From Diaporthe sp. PMI_573 (lineage: Eukaryota > Ascomycota > Sordariomycetes > Diaporthales > Diaporthaceae), in the NCBI GenBank assembly GCA_021399435.1, contig JAJTUP010000014.1, forward strand, positions 806,001-870,000: a DNA stretch of 64,000 nt, written 5' to 3'. Each line of letters begins with the position of its first letter. Positions within the stretch are counted from its first letter, which is position 1. Below, in pieces: positions 24,680 through 36,568 of this stretch. The notes beneath the pieces are model-generated. The model searched no databases. It saw only the letters and a list, made by a program, of their open reading frames with translations, and was not told where the DNA came from. A program made the position numbers and the translations under genes.

Positions 24680-26449
24680 ATGATGGGGCTTCAAAAGATT
24701 ATAAACTTCGCCATGGCCGCAACATCCGTGGAAGCTGTGCAATACAGTCTCCAGGGTGCTTCCATCGAGGCCAAACAGCCTTTTAGTGAAGCTTTCGTGA
24801 GCTACTCGATCGAGTTCTCGTCTTTCCCGGACTTTGCTGGTGAGAATCATCTACATAACGTGCCGATATCTTCCGCCGCTCCGTAGAGATTGGGGGAGCT
24901 AAGCTCTCATAGGAAACGACTCAAACCCAAACACATTCTCTGACAACCTCTTGAACAACCTTGGCCAGCTTCAAGGTACAAAACCGTACATCCGAGTTGG
25001 CGGCAACACCCAGGATATCTACCTCTACAATGCGTCTCTGGCTTACGGGCTCAATGGCACCTTTGACTACTCCCGGTCCGCAGACTACCCCACTATCATA
25101 TATATCGGTCCGTCGTATTTTGAGTCGTACAACCAGTGGCCCGGCGTCAAGTTCACACACGGCTTCAATCTCGGCCAGGGCGGTAACAATTCAGCCGGCT
25201 GGCAGACTCTCGTCGACACCGTGCCTTTGGCATGCAAGGCACTTGGGGCCGAGAAGCTCGACGTCTGGGAGTATGGCAACGAGCCAGACCTGTTTTCCAC
25301 CGGGAAGCAGAACCTGATTCGTCCACCGGACTGGAACGAGACTACATATGTGAGCCAGTGGCTCAACGGAACCCGTGAGATCCGGGCTCGCCTCGAGGAC
25401 GCCTGCCCGGAGCTATTGGAGAACGATCTTTATGGCTACATGGGTGCTTCAATCGCAGGGTTCAACAACACGCTCAAAGTCCCGATTGTATGGGAGGACG
25501 GAATCAACCGAGACAACACTATTAAGCTGTTTTCTACTCACAAGTGAGTCCATCGGCTCCCTCATATCAGACCTGGACTAAAGCACGTGTGAATAGCTAT
25601 ATCAGTGGTGCCGACTCACCCGGTGTCACCCTTCAGGGAACACTGATGAACCACTCAGTGACAGTCGCCTCGGTTAATCCACATATCCCCGAGTACAACC
25701 AGGCCACGAATAACACTGGCTCACCGCCTCTCATATTTGGTGAGACAAACTCCCTCTACCGACAGGGCAAGCCCGGCCTGTCCAACACGTTCGGCGCTGC
25801 CCTGTGGGGGATCGACTTCAACCTGTACAGTGCCTCGGTCGGCTTCAAGCGAGTCCACATGCACCAGGGGACCAATTACCGGTACGGCTTCTGGCAGCCC
25901 ATCCAGACTGCCAACGCCAGCATCGGCACCAAAGCGCCATACTATGGAAGCATTGCCGTGGCCGCCTTCCTGGGGAACACCATCGAGACCCCTGTGAGCG
26001 TCGCCAATATCCCGCTCTCCAATGCCACCGAGGCCAGCTACGCCGCGTACTCTGCCGACGGCGACGAGCTGCTGCGGGCGATCGTCATCAACATGAATGC
26101 CTACAATACCACCATCAACGGTACCGGCCTTGGTACCAGCCCTGACATCCCCACTCGCGTATCGCGGACGTACACCTTTGACGTCTCGGGCGGGAACCTG
26201 AACACCGGGGACAGGGTCGCCGTTCAGAGGTTGTATGCGAATGGCAGTGACGCCATCACAGGTATCACGTGGGACGGGTGGAGTTATAATTATGAACTGG
26301 ATAATGGGAAGCCGGTCAGGCTTGATAATGTCACCGTCGGCGAGTACGTGGTGGTGGATGAGGACGGGACCGTCAAGGTCAGTGTGCCGGACTCGAGTGC
26401 CGCGCTGTTGAGCCTGACCGGCAACGGCACGGTGCCCGGGTCTACCTAG
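24680..26449 (+). CDS. GH79-family glycosidase (beta-glucuronidase-like), three exons
   Basis: Exons are 24680-24839, 24913-25543 and 25597-26449. Introns of 73 and 53 nt have GTGAGA...CATAG and GTGAGT...AATAG and keep frame, giving 547 residues. A signal-like start leads to VQYSLQG and the family block FVSYSIEFSSFPDFAG. TKPYIRVGGNTQD follows. The putative acid/base Glu is in WEYGNEPDLF and the nucleophile in LIFGETNSLY. The C-terminal part is a beta-sandwich region with many N-glycosylation sites. These features match secreted fungal GH79 enzymes, which remove terminal glucuronic or 4-O-methyl-glucuronic acid from arabinogalactan side chains. Substrate specificity cannot be read from sequence. 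The start has two adjacent ATG codons; I took the first. Confidence 0.9.
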
Positions 26450-27244
26450 GTATATTGTGGAGGTCGTACTGCGGCCGCATATATGGGTGGCGGCCTTGGA
26501 CTGGCAATTTCGTCCTCATAGTTACGGGGACTCGTTTTGCAAGACCCAGGTGAAGGAAGACTGTGCCTACCGTTTATAATGGTTGCTTTTGAATATATGT
26601 CTATATCCTAAGTCCATCATGCGTGCAACTGGCCTGGTCGTCCTTCTGGCCTCTGGGCCTTATAAACGCATGTGAAGGGCCATAATCGGGGCAATTCTTG
26701 GGCCTGGCGAGAAGGGAATAAGAAATCCGTATCTATCTGGGTAGGCCTAGGCACTAACAGCCCTGGGAGCATTGCGTGGAAGTCGAGATCTTCCTCTGTA
26801 GACCCCAAGGCTTGGGTAAACTCAACTGGCCTTGATCTGGGAATCGGACCTGACTTGCTCGCCTCACCGTACGGTCATCGTGACTCGGACAAGCCCATAA
26901 TTGAAAGCTTACAGACATGCAACCTCACTTAAGCTTCCGGGAGGCACGGGTGAATGCAGGTTTGCCATACCTCAACCTTCTCAATGTGCATATAATAATC
27001 TCTGGTGAGAAGGATGGTGGATTTGGAGCCCGAGGAGTGACTCGATTGAGCTGCTTCCAGTGACATGTAACCTGGCCCCTTCACATGCTCATTATGCATG
27101 AGGGCCTGCACCGCTGGGATTTGATTGAAATATTTTGAAATTCTCTTCTGGACACCATTCTGATTCATCTGGATAATCTCAGTGCGCAAGCAGTCATCAT
27201 TTTGCCCTTCAGAGTCGGGACTCCTGCTCGCCTTGCAAGCCGCT
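26450..27244. other. intergenic, no gene seen
   Basis: 3' flank of the GH79 gene and promoter of the acetyltransferase gene. It has one minus-strand frame without motifs. Nothing is called. Confidence 0.5.
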
Positions 27245-27487
27245 ATGAGTCGCGCAGTTGCGCATTTGCGCAGCCCGGCCCCGTTCCGGCGCCTGTCGGA
27301 AGCTCCCACGGCGGCGCGACCGCTAAAAACTCCCCATCCCGCCCTCAACCTCCGAACCCTCTCCTCAAGCAACGAATTCCACACGGACAAGCCCAGGTAT
27401 ATTCTCATCACACGTGCCGGGAGGAACTCACCCACCTCCTCACTCCGCATCCCCACGTACCGCCACCACAGCAGCAACAGCACAACC

Positions 27488-28096
27488 ATGGGGAGCGTTG
27501 CCGCGCCGCCCAAGGACCCCGCCGGGTTTCAGATCCGCAGGGCCACAGCGTCGGACGGCGAGGCCCTCGCGGCCCTGGGCGCCGAGGTCTTCCGGGACAC
27601 GTTCGCGCACTCGTGCACGGAGGAACAGCTGCAGGCGTTCCTGGACGAGGCGTACACGCCCGAGTCGATCGCGAAGGACATCGCGGACAGCACCAAGGAC
27701 GTGCTCGTCGCCACGGAGAATGACTTGAACGACACCAACGCCGAAGATAACTCGTCATCATCGTCAGCACCGGGGGCCGGCAAGCTCCTCGGCTTCACCT
27801 ACCTGACGCGGGGGAGCTCCGAGCCCTGCGTGGCGCACCTCGAGCGGCCCGTGGAGCTGCAGCGGCTGTACATCGCGCTTGGCGCGCACGGCAGGGGCCT
27901 GGGGAAGGCGCTGTCGCTCGCCGCGGACGGCCTGGCGCGCGAGCAGGGGTTCAAGACCATCTGGCTCGGCGTGTGGGAGGAGAACCACAAGGCGCAGGCG
28001 TTCTACCGCAAGATGGGGTACGAGCACATCGGGGAGCACGTCTTTGATGTTGGTGGGGACCTGCAGACCGACGAGATATGGTGGAAGGCGCTGTGA
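27488..28096 (+). CDS. GNAT-family N-acetyltransferase
   Basis: A single exon of 202 residues from an ATG in good context (CAACCATGG). The GNAT fold is visible: IRRATASDGEALAAL at the start; a helix with EEQLQAFLDEAYTPESIA; an acidic Ser-rich insert (DNSSSSSAPG); and strand 4 ELQRLYIALGAHGRGLGKAL, which contains the acetyl-CoA-binding R/Q-G-x-G loop. It ends with IWLGVWEENHKAQAFYRKMGY and an aromatic end (DEIWWKAL). Members acetylate small amines, polyamines or protein N-termini; the substrate is unknown here. The same frame stays open upstream to an ATG at 27245, whose product would gain an 81-residue Arg/Ser/Pro-rich, presequence-like leader, so a second mitochondrial form is possible. Confidence 0.85.
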   Translation: MGSVAAPPKDPAGFQIRRATASDGEALAALGAEVFRDTFAHSCTEEQLQAFLDEAYTPESIAKDIADSTKDVLVATENDLNDTNAEDNSSSSSAPGAGKLLGFTYLTRGSSEPCVAHLERPVELQRLYIALGAHGRGLGKALSLAADGLAREQGFKTIWLGVWEENHKAQAFYRKMGYEHIGEHVFDVGGDLQTDEIWWKAL

Positions 28097-28779
28097 GACG
28101 GGTGGGCGGCCGCCGCTTGCTGGGGGCCTGGTTGGGGGGTTGGTGTCGCTATCGAGGGACCATGTGTCTTTCTGATGACGGTCAAGAGACTCGGTCTTTG
28201 GGACGTGATGCTGGGTCTGATGTGAGAGGAGACGTGGCGTGGTTATCATTGATGGCAGACTCATGGACGTGTCTAAGACTTGCTTATGATTTTTATTCTT
28301 TATTGGGCTAGATATAGATCTCAGGCGTTTTTGGGAAGGAAAGTAAACAACCACATCGCTGGTGGCACGCTGATTTCTGATAATTTTGGTTTCAAGACCT
28401 GTTAGAGCATAGAATTATTTGTACACGGAAGGAATGCCAAACAAAGAAGGCCGCACCTCACGCTGGAGTTTAGTTGTGCTGAGGAGTTGGGATGTTGAAT
28501 TTGCTGTACGTCCACGGGTGACTTGAGATGAGAATGGGCGAGTGATCGTCTCGCGCCACATCAGCACTTGTTTCCTACGACGCTCAAAAGGATCAAGTGG
28601 CAAGGCCAAGCTATGCAAGAGGTTCACTGTCGTCACGCAGCTAGGGGCATCTAGTTCCACCTCAAGGATGAGTTCCTGCGAACAAGGCATGTATTGCGAG
28701 CAGTCTGCTTATGGGAGCACAAAACCACGCTTCACATCTCGGCGCGAGGTTCGAGGCTGAAGACGCTAACGACTCATCA
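28097..28779. other. convergent intergenic region
   Basis: 3' flanks of the acetyltransferase and epoxide hydrolase genes. Nothing else is seen. Confidence 0.5.
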
Positions 28780-30052
28780 TCACAGGTGCGCACTCTTCCC
28801 GCCCGGGTAGTAATCAGGCAGCTTCGTAGCAATCCACTTCACCAGGGCCGCGCTCAGCTCGCGGGGCTTCTCGAGGGTCGCCCAGTGGCCGCACTCAAGG
28901 GTGACCTCGGTCAGGTCGCTGCAGTACTCCCTCATGGGCTCAGACAGCCGCGACACCGCCGTGTCACAGACGGCGTCGTACTTGGTCTCCACGAACAAGA
29001 CGGGGTACTCGAGGCGCCCGCCGTTGGGGACGTCCTTCAACCACTCGCCGTTGATCTTGTGGTTGAGGTAGTAGGCGTTGGGGCCCTCGAACCCGTTGCG
29101 CTCGAACTCGGCCACCATCCGGTCGAAGGCGGGCTTGTCGTCGGCCAGGAGGCACGTCTCGAACGGGGTGTCTGGCGCTGCAGGTAAGGGGCCGAACCAG
29201 CCGCCGTTCTTCCGCAGCTGTGACATGAACGCGGGCTTCCTGAAGTTCTCGGGACCTGAGCCCCTGTAGAATACCTTGAGCGTGTTGGCAACGTTGCCCT
29301 CGAGCTGCTTCTGGCTCAGCTCGGGCTGCTCCGCATGGAAGGCCTGGTAGTCCCCTGGTCATGTTCGATCAGCACTTTTGTCCTCGCCAGCGAGAATTAG
29401 GAACCAGGCTAGGAAGCTGCACGGAAGCCCAACACATACATTGAGCGAGAGGGTACTCGTCCTCCGGATAGATGTCCCGGTTCGATAGCGAAAGCAAAAG
29501 GTCCAGGCCGCCCTCCAAGACTTTGTACGGCACAGAGACGCAGCTGACGCCAATGCACTTCTCAGGGTGCTTTGCAGCGAACGCCCAGACCAGACCCGCA
29601 CCCCAGTCGTGGCCGACCCAGACCGCCTTGTCGCGCTGCAGGTGCGCCAGCAGGGCGAGCATGTCCGAGACGTGCTTCTCTAGGCGGTACTCGGTGTCGT
29701 CGCCCTTGGGCACGCTGGAGCGGCCATAGCCACGCGTGTCCGGCGCGACGGCGTGGAATCCCAGCGAGCCGAAGGCGAGCAGCTGCTGCTTCCAGTGCTC
29801 AGCGTTGGAGGGCCATCCGTGGACGAAGATGACCAGGGGCCCACTGGTTGGGCCGGTGGACTGCGTGTCGTGGGGTTAGCCATTGGAACATGGAGGATAG
29901 TAGTTTACAAAGAAAAAGGACCTGTGTTCGAGAGAGGGCATGGAGAGCAGACTCGGGCTTTGGACGTTCCTCGGGAGCACGCTTACCCAGTAGAAGGTCT
30001 TCTTGTCGCCGCTGTGGCTGAAGGTGTTTTCTCTGAGTGTCTCTACCGCCAT
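28780..30052 (-). CDS. epoxide hydrolase (alpha/beta-hydrolase fold), three exons
   Basis: Exons on the minus strand: 30052-29987, 29860-29440 and 29354-28780. The splices are GTAAGC...ACGCAG (phase 0) and GTATGT...GACCAG (phase 1). The second rebuilds QWDYQAF across the junction, which is the expected family wording. The product has 353 residues. Motifs: oxyanion HGWPSN; nucleophile Asp in VGHDWGAGL; APDTRGYGRS; acid-side region VLFVETKYDAVCD; and catalytic His in LECGHWATLEKP. This is the layout of soluble fungal epoxide hydrolases, which add water to epoxides to form diols. The physiological substrate is unknown. There is no signal peptide, so it is probably cytosolic or peroxisomal. The C-terminal tripeptide AHL is close to, but not clearly, a PTS1 signal. 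Confidence 0.9.
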
Positions 30053-32077
30053 GGTGAAAGGTGTAATTCATCGACAGTCAAAGTCGCACCTCAGACCTGA
30101 GCATTGGACGGGGTTTATATAAAGATGTTGTTAGTGGAGAACGGACGGCCGGGGTCACCTGTTGGGCCGCCCTAAACTCCGTTCGACCCCTCACTCAGCT
30201 GTACGGTGGGCCCATGCCGAGGCGCCCTCCGGCTTACACGGGGCTCTATCCGCCGTGGGCCTGCGGGCTTCGTTCAGGTTGGATTTCTAATCTTTGACTT
30301 TACTTGGCAATATTCGAGATCCCTGAATAAGCTCTGTTCACATTACTGCCAGGCGTGGCTGCACTGTCGTAGTCAGGACAGACAGAACATGTGATTCGCT
30401 CGTTGATATGCCGCTGCCCTGCTAAATTCCCACTAAAAGTTATGCAGAAGCATTCTGTTGGTGTCTGGATTTGTACAAATGGGCCCTTGCGTTCTCTCTT
30501 GATAGCTATCAAAACTGAACTCGGAAAAAACATTGAAGTGACCCGTGCTAGAATTAATACAAGCATCGAATTCAAGCCGTGATTCTACCTTCGTTTGGCA
30601 GATTTGTCCGCCAAAGTCAGCTTAAAACGAGTGGCCTTGATGTTGTATTGGAACAGGGCGCACCTTGTTATATCAACACCACTCTCCTCCCTAAATCCGG
30701 TTCCAGGTCAGGAAGACCTTCTGTCTCACAAGTCACAAAGAACTCCTCGCTTGTGTTTATAAAACTCGACAGTATACAGAAGGATGGGTGAATCGAGACA
30801 TCGAATCGGAGAATACACTCACGAAAAGCGCGGCAGCATCAAGCTCGCAAAGTTCGACCTAGAGTGAACTCTCGGAGTTGGCCGGACCAGATGGATAGCA
30901 CCCTTTATGGAACCCCAAGCTGTGGACAAGCTACCCTCCATAAATCATATATAGCTTCTCCAATGCTCTCGAAAATGGAGGCCCTCCCTAGTTACTTGAG
31001 AAAGACCCCTATAGATGCTAGAGCTATCCTGTCGAGGTCTGGCCCGTTGGTGTTGTAGTCTATATCTCTCTCTGCGGGTTTTCCCCCTCCCAGTTGAGCT
31101 CTATGATAGAGAAACCTCATATAATATATCGCATTAGCTGCAGACTTCGCCAGATCTCGACCAGCTAGGCCTGTGAAGTGTGAAGGACTGGAAAGTCACT
31201 GAGCGCAATCGTGGTTCATTATTTAGTCCGTGTGAAGAAACTTTCTCTCGCAGTTCCAAGGTTTACTACCTACTGTCTTACTGTGTGAAAAACACAACGA
31301 TTGAAGGTCTGTCTTAGTAGAGGGCCTTGAAAAGGTAAAGAAATTTTTTAGTCCATAATATGTCGCATCTGATTTAAACAGGTCGCTCCGATTATCCCTC
31401 GCCATGTTGGGGCCTCGTGATCGACTCGGCGCTTGATCTGATCGACGCCGAACTCGTTATTAGTCCAGAGAAAAGATTTGTGCACCCTGAACATCCCTGG
31501 CTACTGGCACCAGAGGGCTAGGGTGACTTGTATGAAGATAATCATCCGAACGAGAAGGGATAAGAGACGAAAAGACGAGACACAACTTATCAATCGCGCA
31601 TATCATGGGCCAAAGGGGGGGGGGCCGAGGACGAGATCAAAACGACTGACTGATGGGAGAAATAGAATACAAATTGCGGAGAGGAATAAGAGATTTAATA
31701 GGCATATTATATATTATAGCCCACTATTGCCACCTGTAGGGTAGCCTGTTTTGGCCGCACAGATATCCGGGGCTTTGGTGGCTGAAGCCACTCGCAACTT
31801 TACCACCTTCATCTCATTTTCCGAGTCTTCTCCAGCATGGGCTGTAAGTGAGTGGCAACTCTTTACTTGTGTGGATCATAATGCCAATTATCCTCAGAAA
31901 TTTCCACAAGCACATTTTCAACAGTAATTGCTTGTTCCCATCACTATCGGTAGCTTCCCAGGCGGGGGTGACGAATCAAGCTTGGATTCTCGCCAATTTC
32001 TGGAGTGCTAGCAGTATCTGAATAATTTTACAGGGAATAATGGCTAATAAAACAATTTTCCATGCTATAAGAAAGGA
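30053..32077. other. intergenic, AT-richer, no gene seen
   Basis: Upstream of the epoxide hydrolase the sequence becomes less GC-rich. Open frames at 30,391-30,582 and 30,579-30,791 have no recognisable domain. A G9 run is at about 31,616-31,624. I see no supported gene. Confidence 0.45.
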
Positions 32078-32530
32078 TCAAGCCTCAAACCTGATCTCTG
32101 CCAACGCTTTCAGCCTGTCTGCCTCAGCCTGGGCATCGGAGACCTTCCATTTCGTCTCCGCTTCTGAGGTCTTACTCTTGCTCTGACTCTCTCTCGCCTT
32201 CCTCGCGTCGTCCACCTTCTTCTTCGAAGCCTGGACAGCATTGTATGACTTGAGCTTCCGTTCCCGTTCCAGTTCGGCCTTCTCACACGCCTGGACTGTG
32301 CACAGCGGTCCCGTCGCCGCGCTGGTCGCGCAGCAGGTACCGGGCACGCATATGCTCGAGACTCTCCATTCTTTCCAGTCCTCGCTGTAGGATTCGACTA
32401 TGTTTGGCGCCTTGCACCGGAACTGGAAGACGGCCATTGACCACTGTGCGTATGAGAGCGCTGCTGCCAGTGCTGTTGTGAAGAAGAAGCCCAGGATGAG
32501 CGACAGGTATAATAATATTCTTGGAAACAT
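32078..32530 (-). CDS. small secreted or signal-anchored Cys protein with C-terminal coiled coil
   Basis: A single-exon frame of 150 residues. The N-terminus is a strong hydrophobic segment (ILLYLSLILGFFFTTALAAA) that could be a signal peptide or a membrane anchor. Six cysteines follow within about 45 residues (FRC, SIC, TCC, LC, AC), in a module that includes WKEWRVSSICVPGTCC. The remainder is a highly charged, Ala/Lys/Glu-rich helix likely to form a coiled coil (AEADRLKALAEIRFEA at the end). Even cysteine number and secretion signal suggest disulfides outside the cell. I do not recognise the family. The coding-like composition and clean signal peptide make a real gene likely, though no homologue is recalled. 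Confidence 0.6.
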   Translation of the reverse strand: MFPRILLYLSLILGFFFTTALAAALSYAQWSMAVFQFRCKAPNIVESYSEDWKEWRVSSICVPGTCCATSAATGPLCTVQACEKAELERERKLKSYNAVQASKKKVDDARKARESQSKSKTSEAETKWKVSDAQAEADRLKALAEIRFEA

Positions 32531-33504
32531 GGTTGGCGATGAAGATGTCCGTAGGGTGAGATGCTGAAAAAAGAGGGATTATTCGTTAAATTCTAACGAG
32601 ACCCATCAATGATTGTCAGTCCGTGCTCAAGTGCTTCCCCAGGTCGTCAAACTGCCAATGTTTCGAACAGGTGAGGTTCGTTTTCTATGCCGATATCTCT
32701 TGGCAGGGCACGATGAAAGATGAGATTCCCGCAGTGATGGCGCCGATCGCAAACTTTAAATATGCGCAGAGGAAAAATCAATTTCCAGAAACCGAATTGA
32801 AAGTAAAATGGAAAGTAAAGGGGAGCGAACCAGGATTTAAGGGCTTGATTCAGACGCAATCATGGCTTAGACGACGTCGTAAGTGTTCCCGTCAGCCATG
32901 CTAATTAAGGCAAGGAACCCACAAATCTCTAGGGCCGGGCATTGGTTTCGTCGGATCATCCAAACAAGGTACACGTCACCCTCCAACTCGGGCCAGGAGA
33001 TACGGCAACGTCCGGCGTTGGCTATTTACCACAGTCTCCGGGCATGCTGCATTGATTTCTCTTAAATATATTTATAGCAAAATAACGTTCAAAAGCCATA
33101 TGTATCTATCTACCTTGGTGACAGACATGCTGCAATAACAGGTTCGCCAGCACTATTTCACGGCTAACCGGCGACACGAACGACCTCCCGGTAACAAAAT
33201 ATCGCGTGGGGCTCCAGGTTTCACCAGGGAACCCTTGTCCAACTTTCGTAATTCCTCCCGTAACGGCTTTTCGACAACCTCTCTATGACGAGGGCTCTTG
33301 AGACAATTTCTTCATTGCAATTCCATCGGAATAGCTCTCTGCTAAAACTTTCGAGTGACATGTTTTCGGCTCCGCATCTCCTGGCTCAAATATACGCATA
33401 GACTGTCACGTCACCATCTAAATTCTTGTACGCCAGCATCTGTTCGGGAGTCATTTGCCAGCACGCAAATGCCCCGTGGAACGGCATCGGAAACTATGCA
33501 TAAG
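32531..33504. other. intergenic, no gene seen
   Basis: Promoter of the small secreted protein gene and 3' flank of the NACHT gene. Nothing is called. Confidence 0.5.
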
Positions 33505-36500
33505 CTAATCACAAAGCTTTTCCCTTTCTAATTGAAGCACAAGTTGGCGTAGAGTTTCCAGCTTCTTTCTGACCTTGGGGTCTGTCCATCGAGACTTGTT
33601 GAAGATGCGATGAAACCAATCCATCATAGGCGATCCGTGAAGAGACAAATCCGCTCCAGCCTTAAGGAAAGAAATCGTCATCTCAACGGCTGACAGCTGT
33701 GACTCAGAACATAAATCACACCAGGATTTCTCCATTCTCAAGAGCCAAATACACCAGGCCGACGCCTGTGGGGACATCGCAACGTTGGGATCCCCTCCAG
33801 TTTCCAGCAAGGCTTGAAGCATGATAGCATGGTGGCTACGCACAGTCTCCCCAGGCAATGATAGGAAGTCGGAACTTGCGAACCGGTAGAGTGGCGCGCA
33901 GGAGCAGGGAAACATTGACGGCCTTGTCAGGTCGAGTAGCGCAGGGTGGCGCGTTGCGAAGTTGATTGCGCCCGGCTCGATGGCAAGTAGCAGACTGGCG
34001 TGGGAATACCCTTGTCTCGTGTCGTGATTGTGGATGAAAGTGAATCGTGGGAAGTAACCGCCCCTGAGCCCCTTCACCACTGGCATTGCCAGAAAGCGCT
34101 CGATCTGGTTGAAAATGTTCTCACACTTTTCTGGCCACGTGCACTTCCGGTCGGCGCGGGCACCCCAGTCCAGCCCTTCGCTGAGTACAGACCAAGCCGT
34201 TTTCTCATGCCATGTGCTGGCGCCATGATCCAGTAATCGAACGCAGTCATGGAGCTTCAAGACGGAGATAAGACTGGTTTCCATGTAGGTGTCGTCCGCT
34301 ATCCGTAGACTAGGCAAGGCCCACACGTTGGGATCTTCCAAGAATTCGAAGACAGTTCGGTGCATGAATTCCAGCACCAAAGCTTCTGTTTCGTCTAGGG
34401 CATGCTGTCGACGACTTTTGTGTACTTGGAATTCAAGCAAACCGCCTGTTCGACTTCTGAGACGACCTGCCATATCCTCGCAACGCTCCAGCTTTTCTTC
34501 TGCCGTCAATGTTCGGTAGACCTCTGATGAGTCCTCCTCGGCCTGAGCAAGGCTGATGGCAGATATTGCGTTGTGAGTTCGCTGCTGGTGATTCTCATCT
34601 TGCTTGTGCACGTAGAAACATGCGCAACAGCTTTGCACCTTCTTCCTTATGACGCGTTTTGATCTTGCTCATCATCAGATCGAACAACTCATGAAGCTCC
34701 GGGGGTAACTCTTCCACACGACGGCGTAGCTCTGGAAGACGATCGCAGTCTGCAAACCCGTTGATTAGAGACCTGCATGCTAGCACAACCCAGAGGAAGA
34801 CACCCGAAGATTTGTCCACGAGATCCTGCACAATTTCTGCGGCTTGCTTGGGTGATTGTCTGAGAAGCTTCAGCATATAGCTATTCCGGCTGATTTTATC
34901 GTTGACATAGTTTGAAATATCTTCCCGGTTCAGTTGCTCGAGTTTTAATTGAGGGCATTGCTTGAACGCTAGCATGCAGTCAGGTATTGGCCGGCTTGAG
35001 ACAACAGCTTTGGCGTGTCCATTGGCAGTAAGTTGTTGAATAAATGAGATTCCCTCCAGATAGTCCCCTTCGAGTTCGTCTATACCATCTATGAAGAAAC
35101 AAAACTTCTTTTGCGCATCGCAATCTGCAGCGAATACTTTGATGGCATGCGCAATCTCGGAGGTTGTCGGTAGACGCAAGTCTTCATTGTCCTTCAAAAT
35201 TTGCGCGTTCTTCCACATCCTGGGGAGCATTTTGGGTATAAGCTCTGGCGAGGAGGAGAGTATTTGATAGATAACGGCTCTGGCGAGTCCTTCCTGCGAC
35301 CTCTGGAGTGGGTGTCCGAGGTTGAGAAAGAAAAAGCTTCCTGCAACGCAAGGGTCCCCCCTCGACCAACGTGACAGTAGAGCTGGGAGCGTTGGGTGAA
35401 AGAGCAGATTCTTCATCAATGTCGACTTTCCACTTCCTGCTTTTCCACAAATCCAGTAGATGCCCGACCCGGATAAGATCCACTGCGACATATCGTCCCA
35501 GATGGCATCCGTGTCGGGGGTTCGAAGCACCCAGTCCAGTGTTTTGTAATGAGCTTCTTTGACACCGTCTCTTCTGTCGTCGAACAGCCGAGACCATATA
35601 GTGTCTAGTACTTTATCACTATAAATGTCCTTGCGGCGTCCCATAGGGTAATATGCACGTCGCGAGAAAGTGCTGTACTCTCCGATTGGAACTCCTAGTG
35701 TAGTTCCCACGCGGCGGCCCAGGTCGTATTTTGTACGTCGCGTAAAATCGCCGTAAGCTTCAAGTGGAGCGCCCAGTATAGTCTCGACGCGCCTTAAGTC
35801 TGTCAATGATGGAAGGTCTCTAGAGTACTCGTCGAACCCGCCAGTCAGACCAGCGGAAACGTCTTGGATGTAGTGAGGGTAGTTTGGCGGGACGAGTTGG
35901 TTCAACTTGGCGGTGAAGTAGGCAATCTCCGCCATCAGTCTTTCAAATTTGTCTTTGTCTCTGATAGCCCATCTGAACTTTGTTGACACCGACTTGGACT
36001 TGTGTTTGGGGGCCTCCATGTTTTGACGATCCAGGAACTCTGCGATAAAACGCTCCACGCGAGTGCCACCGACCGTAGTAGAGGTACTGGTCGACTTGTG
36101 GCTGGGAAACTCACATAGACTGTATGCCGTTGCTTTTGGATGTGTTGCATCTTCCCAAAGCATCCTTTCCCGAAACTCGGTGACGAAACGTGCCATCCGA
36201 GCGCTGCTGATTGGGGCAGGAAGTTCAGTCGTTTCATGGCTCGGAATCTGCGCCACACTGTATCGTTTGTTTAATTGCTGTGCATCGGCCATGAGCATTC
36301 GTATACAATGCAGCGTCCTTCGAATGCCCATCGCGATGTCGTCGTCAGTCAAACGCTTGTCGTAGTCTCCATGGAGGAGTCGTACACGATCAGCCCATTG
36401 AAGTAGCATCATCTTCTCAATGTCCAGCTTTGTCGTGACGACTTCGTAGTCGCGACTGAATTGCCGCGGCGCAGTGATCATTGCGAACAGATCTATGGCG

Positions 36501-36568
36501 TCCTTGAATGCGCCTATGACGCCCACAACTCCGACGACGCTTAGAGCCAAGCCTGCTACTTCGGCCAT
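33505..36568 (-). pseudogene. HeLo-NACHT (NLR-like) protein gene split by a one-base frameshift
   Basis: The first segment (36568-34595) starts MAEVAGLALSVVGVVGVIGA and continues with QFSRDYEVVTTKLDIEKMML, the wording of HeLo domains such as in HET-S-type cell-death effectors. A P-loop follows (WICGKAGSGKSTLM, about residues 373-386), then Walker B (FFIDGIDELEGD) and the winged-helix-like region of NACHT proteins. After LLRMFLRAQAR the frame hits TGA. The downstream segment in the next frame (to 33505) continues the family's C-terminal region (CEDMAGRLRSRTGGLLEFQ; LEFMHRTVFEFLEDP). Skipping one base near 34,595-34,603 joins the two. A 67-nt intron with a poor GTTTCT donor is a weaker alternative. 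Family role: incompatibility or innate-immune sensing. It could be a recent pseudogene, an allele, or a sequencing error. Confidence 0.8.

Noticed and set aside
26929..27770. Minus-strand frames of 194 and 120 residues
   Set aside because: They overlap the acetyltransferase coding strand and have no motif; GC-rich shadow.
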